Part shown: positions 6,521 to 15,020 of the stretch, piece after piece | How the letters are laid out: every line of letters starts with the position of its first letter | How positions within the stretch are numbered: position 1 is the first letter of the stretch | DNA from: Deltaproteobacteria bacterium | GTDB lineage: Bacteria > Desulfobacterota > Anaeroferrophillalia > Anaeroferrophillales > Tharpellaceae | Direction of reading: 5' to 3' | NCBI GenBank assembly: GCA_030640695.1 | Contig: DAOWIX010000032.1 | Location: 1 to 17,100 of the forward strand | Length of the DNA stretch: 17,100 bases | Notes under the pieces: generated by a model | Databases searched by the model: none | The model's input: only the letters and a program-made list of their open reading frames with translations | What the model was told of the DNA's origin: nothing | Translations under genes and position numbers: made by a program

Positions 6521-6940
6521 ATGACAATCAACACTCTTTTTGACAGTACCAGCGACCTGCTCGTCAAAACCGCACAACTTCGTACGCAAAAGGCTGAAGT
6601 TATCGCTGGCAATATCGCCAACCTCGACACCCCCGGCTACAAGGCCAGAAATTTTGAGTTTGCCGAGCAGCTACACAAGGCTTCCGAGGCCTCGGCAAAC
6701 TCCCTGACCATGACAGCAACTAATGTTAATCATTTTGGGCGCTTGAGCAACATCAATTCGATCAGGGGAAACGTCACAACCAAAGCCAACCCCTTGGGCG
6801 GCCTCGACGGCAACTCGGTCAATCTCGACCAGGAGATGGCTGACCAGGCCATCAACGAGGGTGCTTACTCTCGCACCATGCAGTTGCTTAAAAGCAAAAT
6901 GGCGATCCTTAAAAACGCCATCATTGAAGGAGGTAAATAA
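6521..6940 (+). CDS. flgB: Flagellar proximal rod protein FlgB
   Basis: FlgB is one of the proximal rod proteins joining the MS ring to the distal rod. The product is 139 residues, normal for the family. Typical rod-protein features are present: the N-terminal segment with NIANLDTPGYKARNFEF (about residues 28-44) and a C-terminal helix with the EMADQAINEGAYSRTMQLL type of sequence. The open frame begins at 6380, but that ATG lies on the sigma-54 promoter itself, upstream of the transcription start. The ATG at 6521, preceded by TAGGAG 10 bases away, gives a protein starting MTINTLFDSTSDLL as in other FlgB proteins. It is the first gene of the flagellar operon, with flgC 2 bases downstream. Confidence 0.95.
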   Translation: MTINTLFDSTSDLLVKTAQLRTQKAEVIAGNIANLDTPGYKARNFEFAEQLHKASEASANSLTMTATNVNHFGRLSNINSIRGNVTTKANPLGGLDGNSVNLDQEMADQAINEGAYSRTMQLLKSKMAILKNAIIEGGK

Positions 6941-6942
6941 CC

Positions 6943-7386
6943 ATGAGTTTTAACGGCATCGTACAGATCAGCGCGGGCGGCATGTCGGCCCAGCGCTTCA
7001 GACTCAATGTTATCGCCAGCAACCTGGCCAACCAAAACACCACCAGGACCCCGGAAGGGGGCCCCTACCGACGCCGAGATGTCGTTTTCCAGGCAACCCC
7101 ACCGAAACCGGAAGGAAAAATAGCGGGCACCCCAACAGCAAAACATGAAAATCCAACCATGTCTGTACAAGTGGTTGATGTCATCACCGACCCCTCACCA
7201 CTGGTTATGAAGTACGAACCCGGCCATCCCGATGCTAACGCCGATGGCTATGTGGCCTACCCAAACATCAACACTTTTGAAGAGATGGTCAACATGCTCT
7301 CGGCGACCCGAAGCTACGAGGCCAATGCAACCATCATGAAAAATGCCAAAGAGATGAGTGCTAAAATCATAGACCTGTTGAAGTAA
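6943..7386 (+). CDS. flgC: Flagellar proximal rod protein FlgC
   Basis: FlgC is the second proximal rod protein and is secreted through the flagellar export apparatus, so it has no signal peptide. The 147-residue product has the expected N-terminus (SAGGMSAQRFRLNVIASNLAN, about residues 10-30), the NTTRTPEGGPYRRRDVVF block that follows it, and the C-terminal NMLSATRSYEANATIM helix common to rod and hook proteins. GGAGG precedes the ATG inside the end of flgB, so translation is probably coupled to flgB. Confidence 0.96.
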   Translation: MSFNGIVQISAGGMSAQRFRLNVIASNLANQNTTRTPEGGPYRRRDVVFQATPPKPEGKIAGTPTAKHENPTMSVQVVDVITDPSPLVMKYEPGHPDANADGYVAYPNINTFEEMVNMLSATRSYEANATIMKNAKEMSAKIIDLLK

Positions 7387-7429
7387 GACAAGATAGGCCC
7401 AACCTCGAACGACTAAAGTGAGTAGAGCT

Positions 7430-7756
7430 ATGACTATGACAATCACCACCAATCCATTTGCCAGCCATCTCCAGGAACTCCAACGACTGTCGAAAGATGC
7501 GCAAGCAGTTTCTCAACCGATTACCGGGAGTCCGACATCAAGCTTTGCCGGAACCTTGAACCAGGCCCTGGAACAGGTCAACAGTATGCAGGTGCAAGCT
7601 GACCAAAAGATCACAGCCGTCACCACCGGACAATCCAATGATACCTTAGGTGCCGTGGTTGCCCTGCAGCGAGCTGATCTCTCAATGCAACTCCTGGCCC
7701 AAGTCCGCAACAAGGCCATGAAAGCCTACGAAGAGATCATCAGAATGCCGGTGTAA
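7430..7756 (+). CDS. fliE: Flagellar hook-basal body protein FliE
   Basis: FliE joins the MS ring to the rod and is an early export substrate. The product has 108 residues, usual for FliE, and a typical C-terminal half: FAGTLNQALEQVNSMQ, then ADLSMQLLAQVRNKAMKAYEEIIRMPV, which ends in the family's characteristic YxEIMRMxV-type tail. The frame can be read from a GTG at 7418, but no ribosome binding site precedes it. The ATG at 7430 has GTGAG and GAG sequences at a usable distance and gives a normal length; ATG 7436 is also possible. The gene follows flgC after 43 bases. Confidence 0.93.
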   Translation: MTMTITTNPFASHLQELQRLSKDAQAVSQPITGSPTSSFAGTLNQALEQVNSMQVQADQKITAVTTGQSNDTLGAVVALQRADLSMQLLAQVRNKAMKAYEEIIRMPV

Positions 7757-7798
7757 ATTAATGATTCAGGTATCCACCGTAAACCTGCAGCCAATGGC

Positions 7799-7872
7799 GG
7801 CGAACATTGCTTCGCCCTCATAAACGGGGTCAAAGCTGGGGTGCTGACGCACCTTGTACCAGCAATGACCCC
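7799..7872 (+). repeat. Two-hairpin structured element between fliE and fliF
   Basis: Two hairpins lie in the 202-base gap. The first is GGCGAA-CATTGC-TTCGCC (7799-7816), a perfect 6-bp stem. The second (7826-7872) is a nested stem: GGGGTCA pairs with TGACCCC, then GCTGG with CCAGC, then GGTGC with GCACC around a TGAC loop, 17 base pairs in 47 bases. No T tract follows, so it is not a normal terminator. It could be an mRNA processing or stability element that sets the fliE:fliF ratio, or an inserted repeat. The rest of the gap (7757-7958) holds the fliF ribosome binding site only. Confidence 0.6.
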
Positions 7873-7958
7873 AATCCCGGCAGTTCGAGGGTGATAGCTG
7901 GGTAGTTGCAATTATAAATTTATCACTCACAATTCCTGATCATTAAAAGGGAAGTATC

Positions 7959-9557
7959 ATGGAACAACTTAAAAACCTGCTTAACTGGATTAAATCCCGT
8001 ACTCCTATTCAGAAAATCGGAATTTTCGGAGGCTCTGCAATTTTGGCCGTCGGCCTGATTACGGCTATCATTGTCTCCCTTTCAACCGCATACGTCCCCC
8101 TCTACTACAACCTCTCTTCTGAATATGCGGGCGAGGTGGTCGACTATCTGCAACGTAACCGGATTCCTTACAGGCTTGCTGACTCTGGCCAAACCATTAA
8201 GGTTTCCAAGAATGACGTTTACGAAGTCCGACTTAAACTGGCCGGCTCCCAGATCATGCGCGGCGGGGTCGGCTTTGAGATCTTCGACAAGACCAACCTC
8301 GGCGTCACTGAATTTGTCCAGACCATCAACTTTCAGCGTGCCCTGCAAGGAGAGCTTGCAAGAACTATCAATGAGATCAAACAGGTAGAGTCTGCCAGGG
8401 TGCACCTGGTTCTACCTAAAAAAACCCTTTTCACAGAAGACCAACAGGATGCAACCTGTTCAGTTATACTAAAACTTCATGCCGGTGCCCGCCTGCGAGG
8501 TGACCAAGTCGAAGGAGTCATGTATCTGGTAGCCGGCAGTGTCGCCGGACTCGATCCGGACAAAATAACCGTTCTTGACACCCTGGGCACGGTTCTATCA
8601 AAAGATCTGGGCAAACGCCCCGGCCAGAGTCAGCTCTCGGTCAATGAGATGAATTTCCAGCGCCAGTATGAAAGCAACCTTGAAGAACGTCTGCAATCGA
8701 TGCTGGAGCGGGTCGTCGGCCGACAGAAAGTTGTGGTGCGGGTTTCAGCCGCTCTCGACTTCAACAAAGTCGAAAAGACTGAAGAGCTATTTGACCCCGA
8801 CCAGGTTGCAATCCGCAGCGAACACCGCCTCAGCGAAAAGAATGAGGATCAGGATGCCACGGCCGGTGGTGTCCCAGGGATGAACAGCAATGTGCCTGAA
8901 AGAGATGTCAACCAGACAACTAAAAACGGGCGCCGTAGCAATGCCGACAAATCTGATGAAACCCGCAACTACGAAATCTCAAAGCTCGTCAGCCGTACGG
9001 TAATGCCGGTAGGTGCTGTAAAAAAGATCAGTGTTGCGGTCATGGTAGACGGCAAACATGAAGGCGGCGGCAAAGATCAAGAAAAAACCTACGTCCCGCG
9101 CAGTGAGGCCGAAATTGTGATCTATACCAATATGGTAAAAAAAGCGGTCGGCTTCAACAAAAAGAGAGGGGATCAGGTTGAGGTGGCGACCATCGCCTTC
9201 AACAATGAAAGCCTCCACCAAGAGGTCAAGGAGCTCGACAAAGCTAACCGTTACAGTATGATTTTCTCCGGCCTGAAATATCTGGCAATCGCCTTGGCAG
9301 TTCTCTTTTTCTACTTCAAGATCCTTAAACCCGGCTTGCGCTTTCTCGTTTCAGGCCTCAGCGACAGCAGTTCCTACAAATCATCAGGCGCCGATAAAGG
9401 AGAAAAAAGGGTCGGAGATATGGCTGACCAAGTTACCGAAAAAGTCGAAATTAATCGCCAGGCCACAGTCATGGATCAAGTCACCTCATTTGCTGCGGAG
9501 AGTCCGGAGGAGGTTGCCAAAATTGTCAAAGTGTGGTTAAAAGGACAGACAGCTTAA
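7959..9557 (+). CDS. fliF: Flagellar MS-ring protein FliF
   Basis: FliF forms the membrane-embedded MS ring on which the rod, switch and export gate are assembled. The 532-residue product has the usual layout: a first membrane helix (about 20-42), periplasmic ring-building motifs containing NVLYSNLS-like YVPLYYNLSSEYAGEVVDYL (about 47-66) and the RALQGELARTI segment, a less conserved, charged loop around 285-330, a second membrane helix (about 434-455), and a cytoplasmic tail ending with SFAAESPEEVAKIVKVWL, the FliG-binding end. The start has GGGAAG 5 bases upstream. It is separated from fliE by the structured gap, while fliG follows 32 bases later. Confidence 0.96.
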   Translation: MEQLKNLLNWIKSRTPIQKIGIFGGSAILAVGLITAIIVSLSTAYVPLYYNLSSEYAGEVVDYLQRNRIPYRLADSGQTIKVSKNDVYEVRLKLAGSQIMRGGVGFEIFDKTNLGVTEFVQTINFQRALQGELARTINEIKQVESARVHLVLPKKTLFTEDQQDATCSVILKLHAGARLRGDQVEGVMYLVAGSVAGLDPDKITVLDTLGTVLSKDLGKRPGQSQLSVNEMNFQRQYESNLEERLQSMLERVVGRQKVVVRVSAALDFNKVEKTEELFDPDQVAIRSEHRLSEKNEDQDATAGGVPGMNSNVPERDVNQTTKNGRRSNADKSDETRNYEISKLVSRTVMPVGAVKKISVAVMVDGKHEGGGKDQEKTYVPRSEAEIVIYTNMVKKAVGFNKKRGDQVEVATIAFNNESLHQEVKELDKANRYSMIFSGLKYLAIALAVLFFYFKILKPGLRFLVSGLSDSSSYKSSGADKGEKRVGDMADQVTEKVEINRQATVMDQVTSFAAESPEEVAKIVKVWLKGQTA

Positions 9558-9589
9558 TCCTCAACCTTAACCCTTAAGAATAAAAAATC

Positions 9590-10609
9590 ATGGCTAAAGG
9601 CAAAAAAGAGAGCAATCTCAGCGGACGGCAGAAGGCTGCCATCCTTCTGCTCGGACTGGGTGAAGATGTTGCAGCCTCTGTTTTGCAGCACTGCAGCGAA
9701 TTCGAGCTCCAGCAATTGAGTCAGGAGATTACACATTTAGGGGACATTCCCGGCGAAGTGACTGAAGATATTGCTCGTGAATTCGCCGACACTGTCGGCC
9801 ATAAGGCGGTCTTTTCCGGCGGCCGCGACTATCTGCGAAACATCTTAGTCAAAACCATGGGAGAGGACAAAGCCGAAAATTTCCTCGACAAGGTTCGAGA
9901 TTCGCTACGCCATAAACCGTTCGGCAACCTGGCCCATGTCGATGCCAAGGTCATCGCCTCTTTTATCCGCAACGAACACCCCCAGACCGTTGCCCTGATC
10001 CTGGCTCATCTCGACCCTGAGCAGGCGGCTGAGATCATCAGCTTGCTACCGGAAGGTATTCAGGGCGATATCATGCTCCGCATTGCCTCCTTAGAAGCTG
10101 TCCCGAGGGAGATGATTGATGAGATTGAAACCGTTCTCGATGGCGAGTTAAAAACCACTGGAGGGATGGCCAGCGAAGGCCTCGGTGGAATTGAAGCGGT
10201 TGCTGAAGTAATCAATAATCTTGACAAAAATACAGAGTCGGCGATAATGTCCGTAGTTGAAGAAAGCGACCCCGATCTTGCGGATGAGATTCGCAAGTTG
10301 ATGTTTACCTTTGACGACCTCATCAACGTTGATGACCGTGGCATCCAGTCGATCCTGAAAGAGATTAACAACGAAGACCTCTTGCTGGCCTTAAAATCCG
10401 CTATCGAGGAAGTCAAAGAGAAGATCTACCGGAACATGTCTCAACGAGCGGCAACGATGATCCAGGATGACCTTGAAGCCTTGGGCCCGGTTCGCCTTAC
10501 CGATATAGAAAAAGCCCAACAGGGCATCGTCAAAGTGGCTCGCAAGCTCGAGGAGGAAGGTAAAATCATTATTGCGTCTAAAGGTGGTGGAGGTGATATC
10601 GTTGTCTAA
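9590..10609 (+). CDS. fliG: Flagellar motor switch protein FliG
   Basis: FliG couples the switch complex to the stator and generates torque. The 339-residue product is of normal length. It has the N-terminal FliF-binding domain (about 1-100, KAAILLLGLGEDVA), the middle domain with the EHPQT motif at 129-133 that contacts FliM, and the C-terminal torque domain (FDDLINVDDRGIQ, then MSQRAATMIQDDLEALGPVRL) carrying the conserved charged residues. It ends in a glycine-rich GGGGDIVV tail whose codons contain the ribosome binding site of fliH. The ribosome binding site of fliG itself is weak (TTAAGAAT). Confidence 0.97.
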   Translation: MAKGKKESNLSGRQKAAILLLGLGEDVAASVLQHCSEFELQQLSQEITHLGDIPGEVTEDIAREFADTVGHKAVFSGGRDYLRNILVKTMGEDKAENFLDKVRDSLRHKPFGNLAHVDAKVIASFIRNEHPQTVALILAHLDPEQAAEIISLLPEGIQGDIMLRIASLEAVPREMIDEIETVLDGELKTTGGMASEGLGGIEAVAEVINNLDKNTESAIMSVVEESDPDLADEIRKLMFTFDDLINVDDRGIQSILKEINNEDLLLALKSAIEEVKEKIYRNMSQRAATMIQDDLEALGPVRLTDIEKAQQGIVKVARKLEEEGKIIIASKGGGGDIVV

Positions 10610-11468
10610 AAAAAAACCTCTCAGCAACTTGGCATTTCAGACCCTCACCTACTCCAAACTTGAAGTCCAGACAAAACCTGTATCAGGCTCAAGCAACACT
10701 AATGATTTAAAGGAGTTGCAACTACCTCGTTTTACTAGGCCAACCGGGGCAAGCCGATCAAAAGGAAAAATTTCCTCTCCGACAAGTTTCAGAAACGCCA
10801 GCTACCCACTCTCAACATCAACGAATGCGAGCCCGACGGAAACCGATAACAACGCTCACCTTGCTGCTCTTGAGCTTGCCAAGCAGAGTTGCCAGCAGAC
10901 GGAAGAAGAGAAAAACGAGATTCTGATGGAAGCCCGAGAAAAGGCGGCCGAGATCATGGCAGCGGCCGAAGTCGAAGCTGGCAAGATAAAAAAAGAAGTT
11001 GAAAAAAGAGCCCGCGAAGAGGGCCTTAAGGCCGCTAGCGCAGAGATCGACAACCGGATATCCCAACTTGACGAACTCCTTGAGCGATTAACCTCCACGC
11101 AAGCGTACTGCCGACAAAAACATGAAGAGGAGATGGTGCAACTGGCCTTAAGCTGCGCCCGGCGAGTGATCAATCGCGAGATTTCACTCGATGAGAGTGT
11201 CATCACCGACAGCGTTAGAGAAGTCTTTAACGAAAGTAGCGTGCAAGGGAGCATAACCCTATTACTGAACCTTGAAGATTTCCAGCTGATCAATGAACAG
11301 CGCTCACAGTTACTCACTGAATTCCCCCAAATCAATAACCTTAAAATCGAAGTTGGTGAAGGCATCGAAAGGGGCGGCTGCATTCTCGAATCTGCAATGG
11401 GCCGCATTGATGCCAGCCTACGCAGTAAGTTTGAAGAGCTTCAACGACTTTTGACTACTGGCAACTAA
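10602..11468 (+). CDS. fliH: Flagellar export stator protein FliH
   Basis: FliH holds the export ATPase FliI at the export gate and regulates it. The 288-residue product has a variable, Ser/Thr-rich N-terminus (about 1-80), a long coiled coil (about 85-165, rich in E, K, A and R), and a C-terminal domain with LALSCARRVINREISLDESVI, typical of FliH/YscL/V-ATPase E-like proteins. The open frame begins at a TTG at 10572, but GGAGG-TGATATCG precedes the TTG at 10602, so I chose that start (MSKKKPLSNLAFQ). It overlaps the end of fliG by 8 bases, which implies translational coupling. FliH is poorly conserved; position between fliG and fliI makes the call firm. Confidence 0.92.
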   Translation: MSKKKPLSNLAFQTLTYSKLEVQTKPVSGSSNTNDLKELQLPRFTRPTGASRSKGKISSPTSFRNASYPLSTSTNASPTETDNNAHLAALELAKQSCQQTEEEKNEILMEAREKAAEIMAAAEVEAGKIKKEVEKRAREEGLKAASAEIDNRISQLDELLERLTSTQAYCRQKHEEEMVQLALSCARRVINREISLDESVITDSVREVFNESSVQGSITLLLNLEDFQLINEQRSQLLTEFPQINNLKIEVGEGIERGGCILESAMGRIDASLRSKFEELQRLLTTGN

Positions 11469-11472
11469 TAAA

Positions 11473-12786
11473 ATGGTTGATTTTGAGTCTCTCCGCAGCC
11501 GCGTTGAAGCGGAAAAACTATTCCGCTATACCGGCCAGGTTACCAGCCTTACCGGCTTGGTTATCGAAGGCGACGGCCCTCCGGTCTCGGTCGGCGATCT
11601 TTGTCGCATCGAAAACCCGCAGTCTAAAACCAGCATCACCTGTGAAACGGTTGGTTTCAGAAATCAGAAAATTCTTTTAATGCCGCTCGGAGAGCTCCAG
11701 GGTATCGCCCCTGGAAACCGAATTTTTTCGCTTCGCCAACCAGCCAACATCCCGGTCGGCGAAGCCCTTCTCGGCCGCGTCATTGATGGTCTCGGACGCC
11801 CGCTTGATAACCTCGGCGAACTTAACTGCCCGGAACAGATTCCCCTCTATCGTGACCCGATCAATCCTTTTCAGCGCCGCCGAATTGTCTCCCCAATCGA
11901 TCTCGGCATTCGTAGCGTTAACGGCCTTCTAACCTGTGGTAAAGGCCAGCGCATGGGGATTATGGCTGGCTCAGGTGTCGGCAAAAGCGTTCTTTTAGGA
12001 ATGATGGCCCGCTACACCAGAGCCGACATCAATGTCATCGCCTTAATCGGTGAACGAGGCCGTGAGGTACGCGAATTCATCGAACGTGATCTCGGCCCCG
12101 AAGGTTTGGCCCGCAGTATAGTGGTCGTTGCAACCTCGGATCAGGCACCTCTGGTGCGTCGGCGTGGAGCCTTTCTTGCCACCGCCATTGCTGAATATTT
12201 TCGCGATCTGGGCCGCGACGTTCTCCTGATGATGGACTCGCTGACCCGCTTTGCCATGGCGCAAAGGGAGATCGGCCTCTCCATCGGCGAACCGCCAACC
12301 AGCAAAGGCTATACGCCATCGGTTTTTTCCCTATTGCCAAAACTTCTTGAACGCGCCGGCCGCGACAACGGCGACGGCTCAATCACCGGGCTTTACACCG
12401 TTCTGGTTGAAGGTGATGACCTGACTGAACCAATCGCCGACGCCGCCCGCTCCATCCTCGACGGCCACATTGTCCTCTCCCGACGGTTGGCCGACCGCAA
12501 CATTTTCCCCGCCATCGATCCATTAAGCAGTAAAAGCCGGGTGATGATCGATGTTGTTCGCCACGAGCAAGTCCAAGATGCCGGTGAACTGCTCAACCTG
12601 ATGGCCGCCTACCAAGAAGCCGAAGATCTGATCAATATCGGCGCCTATGTCAGCGGCAGTAATCCTCGAATCGATCGGGCCATCGCTCTGCATGAAAAAA
12701 TCCTCAGCTATCTGCGCCAGGAGATCGACCAACCGGCCACCTTTGCCGACAGCGTCACTCACCTCAAAAAACTTCTCAAACAATGA
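11473..12786 (+). CDS. fliI: Flagellum-specific export ATPase FliI
   Basis: FliI is the hexameric ATPase of the flagellar type III export apparatus. The 437-residue product has a Walker A motif AGSGVGKS (165-172), VIALIGERGREVREF just after it, a Walker B region DVLLMMDSLTRFAMAQREIGL, and the GEPPTSKGYTPSVFSLLPKLLERAG block diagnostic for FliI-type rather than F1-type ATPases. It starts 4 bases after the fliH stop, with no good ribosome binding site, so it probably relies on coupling. It is the last flagellar gene here: fliJ, which normally follows and encodes the central stalk of the ATPase, is not in the 239-base gap behind it. Confidence 0.97.
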   Translation: MVDFESLRSRVEAEKLFRYTGQVTSLTGLVIEGDGPPVSVGDLCRIENPQSKTSITCETVGFRNQKILLMPLGELQGIAPGNRIFSLRQPANIPVGEALLGRVIDGLGRPLDNLGELNCPEQIPLYRDPINPFQRRRIVSPIDLGIRSVNGLLTCGKGQRMGIMAGSGVGKSVLLGMMARYTRADINVIALIGERGREVREFIERDLGPEGLARSIVVVATSDQAPLVRRRGAFLATAIAEYFRDLGRDVLLMMDSLTRFAMAQREIGLSIGEPPTSKGYTPSVFSLLPKLLERAGRDNGDGSITGLYTVLVEGDDLTEPIADAARSILDGHIVLSRRLADRNIFPAIDPLSSKSRVMIDVVRHEQVQDAGELLNLMAAYQEAEDLINIGAYVSGSNPRIDRAIALHEKILSYLRQEIDQPATFADSVTHLKKLLKQ

Positions 12787-12865
12787 CCTCAACCCTATCA
12801 AGCCAAAACCTAACACGTCACCAGATTTCAATATAAACATGTAATGCGGATAACAAGAAAGCTGA

Positions 12866-12895
12866 TTGACAAAAGCAATAGTGATGGACTAAAAA
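12866..12895 (+). promoter_or_regulatory. Candidate promoter before the PilB/GspE-type ATPase gene
   Basis: TTGACA (12866-12871) is followed after 18 bp by TAAAAA (12890-12895). The -35 is perfect but the -10 is poor. A promoter is plausible because the gap after fliI is 239 bases. A short hairpin AAACAA-TCTC-TTGTTT (12997-13012) ends just before the weak ribosome binding site. I see no gene and no clear terminator in the gap. Confidence 0.35.
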
Positions 12896-13025
12896 GTGAC
12901 TAACTGAAGGTTGTTCATTATCCAATGAGATCCTTCTCCCTCCTGCAACATCGGCAAAGGCCCGAGTTGGCTGAAAGCTGTTTGCAGAAGACTTAAAAAC
13001 AATCTCTTGTTTCAAGGCAGCTATC

Positions 13026-15020
13026 ATGGCAACTGCAGCGGCAAATATTGGACACCCTTCACCTCCCCGGGGAAATCGTACTCGACTCGGCCTGCTCCTG
13101 GTTGATGAGGGATTTATCACACCAAACCAGCTACGGGAAGCACTGCGACTGCAGAAGGATAATCCCAAGAATCCAGATGACTACAAGTATCTGGGACAGA
13201 TACTTGTAGAGAAAAAATATATTGATGCCGATCAACTTCAATATATCATGGGGAAACACGATAAAAATACTCGCCTAGGGGATATCCTGCAGCGCAGTGG
13301 AGCCATCTCCGAACAGGAACTTGAATTTGCTCTCAAGGAGCAGAAGAAGAGTGGCAACCCGCTTGGTGAGATTCTCCAGAAAAAATCCCTGATCTCCGAA
13401 GAGACCATGCGCCAAGCCCTCTCCACCCAACTCAACATCCCCTATATCGATTTAAGCCGCCTCAACCTTGACCGAAACTTGACCAAAATAATCAACCGCG
13501 ACTACGCTTTACGACATAATATCATTCCGATATCCATGACCGAAGGCAGCATCACCCTGGCCATGGATGACCCAACCAACAACGAAGTTGTGGCCGAACT
13601 TGAGATGTTCACCCGCCTCAAAATCAACATTGTCACATCATCTCGGACCAGCATCCATGAGGCCTTCAAACAACTCTACCCGACAGCAACTCATTCCCTT
13701 GAGCCTAATGCGATTGAGCTCAACCATGAAAAGACCCCTGATTTCACTCTTGACCTGGAAGAAGAGCACCCGACATCAATCGGAAAACCCTCGTACGTCG
13801 AAGCCCATGAGAGCAAAAGGGCCGACGTCCTGGTTCAACGCATTATCACCTGGGCTATCCAGCAACAGGCTTCCGACATTCATCTCGAAACCCTTGATAA
13901 GCACATGGTGGTCAGGTTCCGGATTGACGGCCTGCTCCAGGAGTTCGACCTCGGCGACCTTCAGGATGACATCAACAATTTTCACCGTGAGATCATCTCT
14001 CGTATCAAGATTATGGGCAAACTCGACATTGCCGAAAAAAGACTCGCCCAAGATGGTAGCTTCCGTTCCCGCATGAAAAATAAGGGAGAAGAAGCAAACA
14101 TCGACTTCCGCATCTCAGTGATCCCCTCTTACTATGGAGAAAACATCGTCATTCGGATCCTGGACTCACGCCGCTCCCCGGAAAATATTGAACACCTGGG
14201 ATTTTCTCCATTAATGACTGAAAAGCTGATAAAACTATTCAATAAAAATACAGGCATCATCCTGGTTACCGGACCCACCGGCTCCGGTAAAAGCACAACC
14301 CTGCAATCAGGCCTGTTGAGTGCTTACCGTCCCGGCTTGAAAGTCCTCACAGCTGAAGATCCAATTGAATATGTTCATGATCATTTCATGCAATGCGAGA
14401 TCAACGAAAAGATCGGGCTGACCTTTGCAAGCTACATAAGGGTCTTTTTACGTCACGACCCGGAGATCATTATGATTGGCGAAATCCGTGATGACGAAAC
14501 CGCCGAAATGGCAGTCCGGGCAGCTCAAACCGGCCACCTTGTCCTGAGCACTCTACACACCAATGAGTCAATAGGTGCCATTACTCGACTACTAGGTCTC
14601 GGCATCGACCCCAACATGATCACCTCATCCCTAATGGGGGTACTCTCTCAACGCTTGGCGCGGCGGGTTTGCCCGCACTGCAAAGGTAGTTATGTCCCGC
14701 AAGAAGATCTCCTCAAAGAGTTCTTCGCCATTCCGCCCACCGACATCAACTGGGTTAAAGGGCATGGTTGCCAGGAGTGCAACTACACCGGCTTCAAAGG
14801 ACGTATTGCCTTGGCTGAACTATGGGAACCCAACCAGCGTGACATTCTTTTAATCAACAAAAGGGCCCCGATGGAAGATTTAAAGAGAAGTGCTGCAAAT
14901 AGCACCATTCCGATAATTGGCGAGGCCATTATTAAGTTGCAGGCTGGAGAAACCACCCTTGAAGAACTAATCAGGATACTGCCCTATTCATTCATAGAAG
15001 CTTACCGCCAAAGCCAATAA
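13026..15020 (+). CDS. PilB/GspE/MshE-family assembly ATPase with tandem MshEN-type motifs
   Basis: This 664-residue protein belongs to the secretion/type IV pilus extension ATPases, cytoplasmic hexamers that power pilus or pseudopilus assembly. The C-terminal half has Walker A GPTGSGKST (416-424), an Asp box around LTAEDPIEY, Walker B IIMIGEIRD (481-489), the His box TGHLVLSTLHTNES, and a zinc-binding CPHC...CQEC pair. The N-terminus carries four MshEN-like 24-residue motifs: R20-Q43 (RLGLLLVDEGFI...), Y55-H78 (degenerate), R83-Q106 (RLGDILQRSGAI...) and P112-Q135, the last two separated by the usual 5-residue spacer. In MshE such a pair binds c-di-GMP. One pair is normal; two pairs explain the extra length over a typical PilB (about 570). 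No pilus genes adjoin it, so the system it serves is not known. Confidence 0.9.
   Translation: MATAAANIGHPSPPRGNRTRLGLLLVDEGFITPNQLREALRLQKDNPKNPDDYKYLGQILVEKKYIDADQLQYIMGKHDKNTRLGDILQRSGAISEQELEFALKEQKKSGNPLGEILQKKSLISEETMRQALSTQLNIPYIDLSRLNLDRNLTKIINRDYALRHNIIPISMTEGSITLAMDDPTNNEVVAELEMFTRLKINIVTSSRTSIHEAFKQLYPTATHSLEPNAIELNHEKTPDFTLDLEEEHPTSIGKPSYVEAHESKRADVLVQRIITWAIQQQASDIHLETLDKHMVVRFRIDGLLQEFDLGDLQDDINNFHREIISRIKIMGKLDIAEKRLAQDGSFRSRMKNKGEEANIDFRISVIPSYYGENIVIRILDSRRSPENIEHLGFSPLMTEKLIKLFNKNTGIILVTGPTGSGKSTTLQSGLLSAYRPGLKVLTAEDPIEYVHDHFMQCEINEKIGLTFASYIRVFLRHDPEIIMIGEIRDDETAEMAVRAAQTGHLVLSTLHTNESIGAITRLLGLGIDPNMITSSLMGVLSQRLARRVCPHCKGSYVPQEDLLKEFFAIPPTDINWVKGHGCQECNYTGFKGRIALAELWEPNQRDILLINKRAPMEDLKRSAANSTIPIIGEAIIKLQAGETTLEELIRILPYSFIEAYRQSQ

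Noticed and set aside
7826..7872. Integron attC-like site
   Set aside because: The nested stem looks attC-like in shape, but the conserved RYYYAAC/GTTRRRY core sites are not evident and no integron or cassette context exists.
12965..12990. Second sigma-54 promoter before the ATPase gene (TGGC ... TTGC)
   Set aside because: The GG and GC elements are 13 bases apart, not 10.
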